From: Euglena gracilis
Lineage: Eukaryota; Euglenozoa; Euglenophyceae; Euglenales; Euglenaceae
Direction: 5' to 3'
Length of the DNA stretch: 27,366 bases
Assembly (NCBI GenBank): GCA_900893395.1
Contig: CAAHFI010116556.1
Coordinates: forward strand, 1-27,366
Part shown: one piece after another, positions 20,547-27,366 of the stretch
How positions within the stretch are numbered: the stretch's first letter is position 1
Layout: each line of letters starts with the position of its first letter
Program-made: the position numbers and the translations under genes
Notes under the pieces: model-generated
The model's database searches: none
What the model was told of the DNA's origin: nothing
Seen by the model: the letters and a program-made list of their open reading frames with translations, nothing else

Positions 20547-21877
20547 TGTGAGCGCGGGCCAGATTTGAGATTTATTTTTGTAAGAGATGCCAGCTGAAAT
20601 TAGCATTGCCTCACAGAGATTTTGGGGAATTACATTTTTCACAGGCAAGCTGGCAAACAGTGTACAAGTTGCGTGGGACTCTGAACTGGATTCAAAGTAT
20701 CAAGTCTTGTCTTCTGGGGTGCTGTGTGGGGAAGTTTGGGAAGAAGACCCCTGAAGGCTGAAAAGTTGGAATTGGCCAGAAGTCTGATGTGGTGAAATTA
20801 TCTGGACACACTGGACCATCCCCAACTTGCACAAACTTGTATGTTTGCCAGTGCCGAAAAACAAAATAGACACTCAGAAAGTGAAATGTCATGGAAGTGG
20901 CGGGCCAGCTCAGCAGCAGAAGAAGGCACCAGTTGGCACACAGTGAGATGCTGTGTTGGGCCACCATGATCAACTCTCCAGATCAAGCTAGCAGCGGGTG
21001 ATCCTGGAGTTGGTGCTGCTGTGGATCTTGGTTGGAGCCTGGGCTGAAGGACAGACGAATGTCAAACAGCCCGCCATCATCATCAATACTCTTCTCAATC
21101 TCCAAAATGTCTGTCAAGGTGTCATTTCAGGTCAAGTTCAAGTCAAGATATCAAGTTCAAGTTCAAGATCCCAAGGAATCTGTGGTGGAAGAAAGTTGTC
21201 ATTTCAAGATTTCAATTTCCCAAGGTCAATCTGTGAAGGAGTTCTGTCATCATTTCAAAGATTTCAAGTTCCCAAGGTCAATCCGTGGAGGATCCAAGGT
21301 GTGATGTCCAAGATTTCAAGTTCCCAAGTTCAAGATGTCAAGTTTCAACGTCATTGGTCAAGTTCCCCCTGGAGATTTCGGCGCGAGGAGCCTGACCTCG
21401 TAAAAAACAGTGATCAGGGTTGTGCAACAGCCCTACAAATGCACATCTGGTGCTCATCTTCAAGTTCGTCAACCTGTTGCTGCTGTGATGGCTGTGGTGT
21501 GTGCCGCCTCCCCGTTCGGTGCTGGGCCGCTTCAAGGGGGCTCTGCTCCAGTTTGGCTCGCGGGGGTCGCCGAAGCCCTGGCTGGACCCCATGGGGGTCA
21601 TGTTGTACGGGGTAGGTCGTACGACATGGCTCTCTAAGGAGGAAAGGCTGGGGTGGAGGTAGGCGGGCCCCACATGGTATTTATCCGTGGATTTGGACAT
21701 GTTTACGATTATCTGTGGATTCGAAGATTTTACAATTTAAATTCGAGAACCGCCATTCGTCACTTTCCATGTCGCTGCTGCGTGTGTGTGTGTTGTGTGT
21801 TGAATTTTTATCTCCGGCCCGCTCATTTTTTACTTCCGTTTTGGACAATTGCCTGGCAATTGTTTTGGGAAGGGGGG
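20547..21877 (+). repeat. Array unit 11 (LTR11 20547-20831)
   Basis: 1331 bp. LTR11 starts with the usual TGTGAGCGC. GT tract interrupted. Shares GAAGCCCTGG and TGGTGCTCATC variants with unit 10. Confidence 0.85.
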
Positions 21878-22176
21878 TGTGAGATCACGCGATGAAGGCG
21901 GGCCAGATTTGAGATTTATTTTGTAAGAGATGCCAGCTGAAATTAGCATTGCCTCACAGAGATTTTGGGGAATTACATTTTTCACAGGCAAGCTGGCAAA
22001 CAGTGTACAAGTCTGAGTGGGACTCTGAACTGGATTCAAAGTATTAAGTCTTGTCTTCTGGGGTGCTGTGTGGGGAAGTTTTGGGAAGAAGACCCCTGAA
22101 GGCTGAAAAGTTGGAATTGGCCAGAAGTCTGATGTGGTGAAATTATCTGGACACACTGGACCATCCCCAACTTGCA
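21878..22176 (+). repeat. Terminal LTR12
   Basis: 299 bp. It starts TGTGAGATC like LTR10, with extra bases near 21884-21900, and ends CTTGCA directly against reverse transcriptase coding DNA. Its TACAAGTTTG equivalent differs, consistent with an LTR no longer upstream of a primer site. Confidence 0.85.
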
Positions 22177-24035
22177 AGCTCATCCAACGGAAGTAAATTC
22201 TTCCTTCCAGAGCGAGTGTGCATCGCAAGTTTTGTGGTGCCCAAACCCTTTGACGTGTACACGGCATTCCAAGGGTGTATACCAGGGGACGGTAACTCCC
22301 ATGGGTGTTAAGAATGTCCCAGCTATGTTTCAACGCATGATCCAGTGGGTTTTGTACGACTTACCGTTTGCTCTGGTGTACATCGATGACGTACTGGTGG
22401 GAACCCAACCGCCTTCCGTGAAATCGGGCGAGGATATCCCCGATCCGCATTATCACGATGTGCAGGCAGCGTCAGCCGCGTTCCTAAGGCAGGTGCTTTT
22501 TGTGAAGGGATTCAAAATGCATCTTTTCGCTAATTTATTAACTTTTGCGGACATATCCTGAGCAACGGGCAGTGCAAAGGCGCACCCAGTAAGATGGATG
22601 CCATAAAAACTTAGACTCCTGAGGTAAGAACCTTAACACATTTAAAGATGTTTTTGGGATTAGCCCAATAATACACAATTTGCATGAAAGATTTCACGAA
22701 AATCGCGGTACCCCTAAGCCGACATCTCAAAATTGGACACCCGACAACCCAAAAGCCATTTTGGATGACCAAAAGCGCGAGGCCTAAATAAAATCAAGGA
22801 TTTGCTCCTCGAGAACGTGGTTTCTCGATATCGCGGATGCAAACAAACCGTATGTCCAGCAAGTTGACAGCAGCGATTACGCTGTGGGCGTGGTTCTTAA
22901 ACCAGCATAATGCGGCAAATGAAGTCCGACCTGTGGCAGAAAGCTACCGGGCGACAACGACAACGGAAAGGACAGGTTAAATGGAGCATTCGCGAAAAGG
23001 AGACATGTGTCATTGTGCTTATTCCCAGAAATTCCGCAGCTGGATAGCCAGCAGCTTTATCCAGAGACTCGTGTTACTTGAACCTCGCAAAAAATCAGAT
23101 GACAAAATTTACGATTACATTTTTGTTGCCGTCTGTCAGCTGAGTGGGCACATAGTAGCCATTCCATGCCAGAAAGCAAGGTTGACGGACCAAACTTTTG
23201 GCATCCGTATTCCTGGAGAAATGTATCTGCTTAATTGGTTTACCGAACGAAATCGTTATTGATCAAGGTCACTTTATCTCTTCGTGGTTTTTTCACAACT
23301 TTGTGCGGTTTACTTTCAACTTTGAGCAGCATTTTCCATTTTATAACACCCGAAAGGGTAGAGCCGAGGCAGCCCTGAAACACGTTGTTAACATGCTCGC
23401 CTTTAACTGGCTGATTTGCGTAAGAATTGTTTATACGTTCTTCATTGGTGTTTATTTTACATCAACACCTTGCCAGGGTTGGTATTACCACGCTCACCGT
23501 ATAAAATTGTTTTCGGATGGGACCTCCAGCCATACGGGATATCCCCTCGAGAGACCCGCCCGAAGTAGTGTCAGCTGTGTACTGTGCTCTGCAGACCAAC
23601 CACGTATCACAGAACTTCGTTCAAAAAAACAGAAATCGTTTTGGCAAAACTTCAACACGCCTGTGTATAGTCCGGGTGGCCGGGTGTGGGTACTGAATAG
23701 CCGCACCCGCATGCAATTTCCAAGCAAGATCATATTTGGCTCGGCACATGCGAAATTTTGGAGAGGTCAGGTAATAGCGGCCGTATAAAGTTGCCTTGCC
23801 CAATGGGATTGAGGACGTCCATATGAACGATTTAAACCGTACCTAAAACCCGAAGACGGAAAAGCGATCCCCTACTTATATTTCAAGCCACGTTCCAGGT
23901 TACCTGAAACGGCCGACTTTGTGGTGAAAAGATAAGAGCCCACAAGGTCTCACAGGGACGTGCACTGCTGGAAAGTTCGCTGGAAAGGGTATGGGCCAGA
24001 GAAGGAAAAGAGAAAGCGTAATAACTTGGAAGCCA
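22177..24035 (+). pseudogene. pol: Chromovirus copy B pol: reverse transcriptase, RNase H, integrase, chromodomain (fossil)
   Basis: Reverse transcriptase enters in mid-domain: TVTPMGVKNVPAMFQRM, then the catalytic LVYIDDVLVG with YIDD at 22379-22390. A connection-like stretch with FLGLAQ follows near 22650. An RNase H-like part carries VDSSDYAVGVVLKPA near 22865-22905, then KWSIREKETCVIVL. Integrase shows DYIFVAVCQLSGHIVAIPC near 23115-23170 and GLPNEIVIDQGHF near 23245-23275, matching the second catalytic Asp region. The integrase tail (FNTPVYSPGGRVWV) and a chromodomain remnant ([10 protein letters not shown], near 23965-24000) close the order. This is standard Ty3/gypsy chromovirus order. 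The copy is a fossil with many breaks, more decayed than copy A in the shared part. Confidence 0.85.
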
Positions 24036-24049
24036 GCATCCACCTTTCT

Positions 24050-25050
24050 TTCCGCGGCTACCAAAGTAGGTCCGCATATGCGATAAAAGATCCATCTGCG
24101 TGTGGTGACTGGCACCCAGCCACCAGGGCAGCACAGATTGCGCCTGTCCCCGTACGCGGGAGAGATGATCTTCGGCACTGCGGAGACGTTAGAGCGGGCG
24201 ATGCGTAAGTGCGCACACACCCCAACGGAGCTTTCATGCAAGCCCTTTGGGATGCATACTGTGCTCAATTGTTGGTGGTAGCCGAACCCCTTGTGGCTCA
24301 GTGGTGTCCCTGTGGTCAATCCATGATGACGGGGAGACGTTATCTCTCGTTCGATTCGAGACTGGCGAGCTTATGATGGACCTGGGCGTGTATGTGCCGC
24401 CCATGCTGCAAACGCAGACGCCAGTGGGATCCCACACCATGCATATGCCTAACCACACTCCCCACCGATAGGTGAGGCTGTGCCGGTGCCACCTTGGATG
24501 ACGACAATTTTGGCTCGCCCACCCTTGCCGCAGCGAATGCCGTCGCATGAGCCGCCAGCGGAGCAATTTGCCTCGCAGTAAGCCACGCGTGCAGATTACC
24601 CGCGCGGCGCACGCGTGCACCCAGCCGGAGAGTCCGACGTGCCCCCTGAGGCATACGTCCAACACATGTATGTGCACTGGATGCACAGGCACCACCGGTT
24701 GCCCCTGCCCCTAGCGTTGAGCCACGGCGGCAGGTGGAGCCCGTAGTGGTGGAAGATGAGTATCTCCTCCGTGTGGCGACTTCCCGACCTCCCAACGCAC
24801 CTCCTGTCCAGACAGGGGATGTCCCGCGTCGGCAGGAGGTCCCTACTACCACAGGGCACCTCCAGGAACCGAGCAGGATGAGCTTGCTCTCCATTCTCCT
24901 GCAGGAGCCGGTGTTCACGTCTGCGGACCACCACACGAGGTATTATATCTCTCTGGCTGCCGTTTATGGCCGTGGATACACTCCATACCATCCGTACCAA
25001 CCGCAGCTGTGGGTCGCGACCCCGATATTACCCGGTGAGCCCCGGCAGGA
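24050..25050 (+). pseudogene. Decayed Pro/Tyr-rich reading frame of unknown function, copy 2
   Basis: Related to 1046-2060 along nearly its whole length, in the same orientation and again just downstream of a chromodomain. Shared protein-like stretches include ALWDAYCAQLLVVA, QWCPCGQ, MMDLGVYVPPML, RTRE-type Pro-rich spacers and TRYYISLAAVYGRGYTPY. The first 80 or so codons and the start codon of copy 1 have no counterpart here; similarity begins near TCCGCATATGCG. It ends near 25050, just past the GTGAGC that marks the candidate intron start in copy 1, where GC-rich non-LTR sequence takes over. Broken in several places. Unknown family. Confidence 0.45.
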
Positions 25051-25059
25051 GCAGCAGTC

Positions 25060-26620
25060 ATCGACTCCCTCGGACCAGGGGAGTCGATCACCGTGGGCGG
25101 GAACACGTACACGTCCTCAGCCTCCTTCCGCTTCGTGGGCATCGAGCTTGGGCTGCCCGAAGTGCGGGCAACCCACAGTCACCGCCCGGGTGCAGAAAGC
25201 CACCGGAGCGGGTCAACGCCCCCGCGTCCTGCCGTCCTCCTGCTGGAAGCGCCTTGGAGAGCAAGGCGCTTCCATCTGCGCCTTGCTCTCAGCCGTCTGC
25301 GGCTGCGAGTGCGGGACGTGAGGGCCTCTGACCTGGCCCCCCTGGTCGCTGCCGGCAAGTCCCTGGTCCACAAGCCAACCGCTGGAGCTCAAGCTCTGGC
25401 GCAGCCCGACGCAGCCATTGGTCTACCCTCGGGGACTCCGCGTCCGTGACCCATGATGGAAGCCCGCCGCCTGCAACTCCGCTGGCTGCAGCTCCTCAGC
25501 AACTTCTCCAGCCTGCCCGGAACCATCCACCGCGCGGTGGCCTGTCCCTCCTCCGACTGGCAGGAACCCTCAGCCGCCCTCCGCTCGGCCCTGCAGGTGC
25601 TGCGGTGTACAGTCCGTCGCAACCGGAGTCATCCCTGGCCGCGAGCTGGCCGGTCCTCTCCCCCGAGCTGTCCTAACCTGGGCACATCACCCTGCTGCCA
25701 GCCGACACTTCCCCCAGGTGGGTGCCCTGTTCACCGACGGCTCCCTGGACTCCACAGGCGAGGCTGCCGTCTGGGACCCTGACCACGAGGAGGCTGTGCT
25801 GCGCTCCGTCCCTGGCGCCCGCAGCAGCACCCACTCCGAGCTGGTCGCCCTCGTCCTCGCCGTCCTGCGGCAGCCGCTGCAGATCTTCACGGACTCGCTG
25901 TGCTCTCTGCAGCTGTTCCAGGGCTGGCCCGCCTTGTCAACCGCACGGGTGCTGAAGTGCCGCGACCGCGTGGAGGTGCGCTTCGCCCTAGCAGCCGCCC
26001 ACCGTTGCGCCGCCGCGCCTCCCTACGGAAGGTCACCACCCACGACGACACCTCCCTGCAGGCTGGCCACCCCCTGGCCGTGGGCAACGACAAAGCCGAC
26101 CACTTCACAAAGCAAGCAGCCCGTGTACCCGGCCACCCCCCTTAGTTGCACTAAGGCTTCTTGTCTGGGGGCCACCCCCCCGGGGCCCCCCCGCCCGACA
26201 CCCGCGACGCTGTGGAGCTGCTGGATACAGCCGGCGCAGCCATCTACAACGTGGAGGGCTCCTTCTTCTCCAACTGGTGGCGGCTGCGACGGCGGGCATG
26301 GGGCCCCCTGGCTCCCGTCCCGGCTGGAGATTCTGTACCTTCTGGACCTGCAAATCGCCTGGCCCCCCTCCGTCAGCATCTTCCGCCGCCCCTGCCAGCG
26401 GACCAGAACGCTTTCTACACCCAGTCCCCCCTGCCGTCGTCAAGTCGGTCGCGCGGGTGCGGTGCACCTGCTGGCGACTCAGAATCGAAGCTCTAGAACG
26501 ACCTCTCCGACACAGGGCCTGCTTGCATGTGCCGTTGGGCTGCCGTCGAGGAGGAATCTCACGTCCTGATCGGCTGTCCGGCTACCGGTTCTGCGGACTG
26601 GGAGACCTCATTCTCCGAGT
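25060..26620 (+). mobile_element. Non-LTR retrotransposon, 5'-truncated: reverse transcriptase end, RNase H, Cys/His motif
   Basis: The stretch ESITVGGNTY, then SFRFVGIELGLPE (25081-25158) resembles the end of a non-LTR reverse transcriptase, where I.V.G and F.(Y/F)(L/V)G words are typical. Thumb-like sequence follows to about 25450 and in another frame to about 25660 (EARRLQLRWLQLLSNF). An RNase H domain begins VGALFTDGSLDS with Asp at 25736-25738, Glu in HSELVAL at 25838-25840 and Asp in IFTDSL at 25892-25894. The fourth acidic site is in VGNDKADHFTKQA (Asp 26098-26100), which lies in a different frame, so there is at least one frameshift. A Cys/His motif (CMCRW...EEESHVLIGCPAT, 26524-26577) follows. 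Loss of the 5' part is typical of LINE insertion. Base composition is much more GC-rich than the DNA to the left. Clade not determined. Confidence 0.65.
25244..25290 (+). repeat. Three-arm inverted repeat allowing two competing hairpins
   Basis: TGGAAGCGCCTTG (25244-25256) pairs perfectly over 13 bp with CAAGGCGCTTCCA (25262-25274) around GAGAG. Alternatively GAGAGCAAGGCGC (25257-25269) pairs perfectly over 13 bp with GCGCCTTGCTCTC (25278-25290). Both stems use CAAGGCGC, so they exclude each other. It lies within protein-coding LINE sequence. Confidence 0.65.
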
Positions 26621-27020
26621 CTTGGCAGTCGGCCGCCGCGTGCCGGCTGCGCGTGCTGCCACTCCCGCCACCGAGTGGATCCACCGGCAACCCCCCCCCT
26701 GGCCACGGCCCTGATCCCATCGTCGGCCACGCAGCGTCACCGCCTCGCCGATGGTGACGCTCTCCGCTTCCTCTCCCGCTCCAAGGCCACCTTGCTGGGC
26801 GCCTGGCGGAAACCCTCCGTCGCCGCGGGGACTGGGTGCTTTACACCGCCGGCCCCTCCATCGCCGCATTGGCTCCCTCGGCCCTGAGTTACGGAGGCCC
26901 TGCCCCCTCCCCGGGGACGTCAGCTGACCGTCGCCCAGCTGCGTCACGCCGAGATCGCCTGCGGCACAGCCCCCCCCCCGGCTCCCCCATCCCCGCCACC
27001 CTCCTCGTCAGCCCCCCCCC
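26621..27020. other. GC-rich stretch without assignable gene
   Basis: This follows the Cys/His motif. Several frames are open because the DNA is GC-rich and stop-poor. Local protein-like runs (LRFLSRSKATLLGAWRKP; WVLYTAGPSIAALAPSAL) are in different frames. Runs of eight or nine C occur near 26690, 26970 and 27012. It may be the tail of the non-LTR element. Confidence 0.3.
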
Positions 27021-27365
27021 GGCGGTGACTCCCGTCATCAGTGGCTGCGCCACCGACTCCTCCACCTTCTAGTCCGAGATGGTCCTCTGCCCTGCGGCCT
27101 CCGCCTCCAGCGCGGAATCACCTTCGAGCTGTCGACTGGCGAGCGCTTCACCCCCTCCCACGGCTCACGGATGGCGCAGCGGGTCACCGGCGTGGACGCG
27201 TCCTGGGAAAACTCGTCCGCGTGGCGTCTATGCTGCCACCTCTTCAACACATCCCCGGCAGGGCACCTGATACTACAACGGCCCCCCCCCGCCTTCGTGG
27301 ACGTGGATCGGTGGCGCCAGTCCGCTCAGGCCACCGAGTCCCTCAACCCAGCGCAGCCACTGCAC
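27021..27365 (+). CDS. Open frame of unknown function running off the window
   Basis: The frame is open for at least 115 codons to the window edge, with no clear start. It reads HQWLRHRLLHLLVRDGPLP, then LQRGITFELSTGERFTPSHG, SRMAQRVTGVDASWENSSAW and RLCCHLFNTSPAGHLILQRP. The varied amino acid make-up (Trp, Phe, Cys, His, Asp present) is less biased than the Pro/Arg-rich shadow frames beside it, so it may be real coding sequence. It follows the non-LTR element in the same orientation and may be its C-terminal part or a neighbouring element. No family is recognised. Confidence 0.35.
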
Positions 27366-27366
27366 C

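Larger units (their letters stand above)
6894..22176 (+). repeat. Tandem array: 12 LTRs and 11 internal segments of a non-autonomous LTR retrotransposon
   Basis: This 15.3-kb array repeats every 1324-1378 bp (unit 3 is 1453). Each unit is an LTR of about 288 bp (TGTGAG...CTTGCA) plus about 1.07 kb of internal DNA. In order the internal part holds a self-complementary primer site, a 52-bp subrepeat zone rich in TCAAG words, a GC-rich stretch with an 11-bp hairpin, a GT microsatellite, a palindrome (ACAATTGCC/GGCAATTGT) and a purine tract directly before the next LTR. Frequent one-base length differences between units and the lack of a shared long frame show it is non-coding. Multi-LTR tandem structures are known for small non-autonomous LTR elements such as TRIMs, and form by unequal exchange. 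Units 9-11 form a subgroup. Confidence 0.85.
10249..22176 (+). mobile_element. Insertion B: partial unit through LTR12, ending in copy B pol
   Basis: It starts mid-unit (GACGAATGTC) after the gag piece and ends at the LTR12 end CTTGCA, directly followed by reverse transcriptase coding sequence. Because the left end is not an LTR start, no target-site duplication can be tested. A deletion between two independent insertions, one in gag and one in pol, would explain both this and the missing protease/front reverse transcriptase. Confidence 0.4.
2363..24035 (+). mobile_element. Ty3/gypsy chromovirus copy B, interrupted by the repeat array (fossil)
   Basis: In order, the parts are primer-binding site (2363-2451), gag region (2641-5545), another gag-like piece (9911-10248), then reverse transcriptase from mid-domain, RNase H, integrase and chromodomain (22177-24035). 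The parts share orientation and follow standard gag-pol order. The interruptions at 5546-9910 and 10249-22176 both end exactly at the same LTR end, CTTGCA. Protease and the front half of reverse transcriptase are not seen. That the parts are one element is an inference from order and junctions. Confidence 0.55.

Noticed and set aside
6894-22176. CRISPR-like or bacterial repeat array
   Set aside because: Units are 1.35 kb with no spacers, and the context is eukaryotic retroelements.
25718-26569. A single 283-codon protein beginning at 25718
   Set aside because: Only the first 70 or so codons resemble RNase H. The later part is Pro/Thr-rich in a shifted frame while the RNase H ending continues in another frame.

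Overview
This window is eukaryotic and consists almost entirely of retroelements. No host gene, tRNA, rRNA, CRISPR array or bacterial operon signal can be supported. Chromodomain Ty3/gypsy elements, an RNase H-bearing non-LTR element and short-intron-like splice signals fit a fungus or another microbial eukaryote, but the sequence does not settle the lineage.

Layout. (1) 1-690 is the 3' end of pol (integrase tail and chromodomain) of one Ty3/gypsy chromovirus copy (copy A). (2) 951-2060 is a decayed Pro/Tyr-rich reading frame of unknown function with a textbook start context; a related copy lies at 24050-25050, also just after a chromodomain. (3) 2363-2451 holds two initiator-tRNA-Met-like primer-binding sites, followed by a long, decayed, coiled-coil-rich gag region (2641-5545). 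This starts a second chromovirus (copy B). (4) 5546-6893 is a composite stretch with two nearly identical 248-bp direct repeats and a minus-strand reading frame of unknown identity. (5) 6894-22176 is the main feature: 15.3 kb of tandem repeat with a period of about 1.35 kb, made of 12 LTRs alternating with 11 non-coding internal segments of a non-autonomous LTR retrotransposon. A 338-bp piece of gag (9911-10248) sits inside unit 3. (6) 22177-24035 is the rest of copy B pol (reverse transcriptase from mid-domain, RNase H, integrase, chromodomain). (7) 25060-26620 is the GC-rich 3' part of a non-LTR retrotransposon (end of reverse transcriptase, RNase H, Cys/His motif), followed by unassigned GC-rich DNA with an open frame running off the window.

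How it fits together. The 288-bp LTR was delimited by three agreeing observations. The array starts abruptly at TGTGAG. Every intact internal TGTGAG is preceded by a purine tract (GGGAAGGGGG). Foreign (gag or pol) sequence twice joins directly after CTTGCA. The ten bases right after the LTR (CAAACTTGTA) are the exact reverse complement of TACAAGTTTG inside the LTR, which is the layout of self-primed Tf1/sushi-type elements. The simplest history is that array-forming elements inserted into copy B gag and pol, expanded by unequal exchange between LTRs, and lost the chromovirus sequence between the two sites. Copy B itself appears to be tRNA-primed, so the array is probably a different family from its host element. 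All boundaries and identities were judged by eye; no alignment or database search was run.
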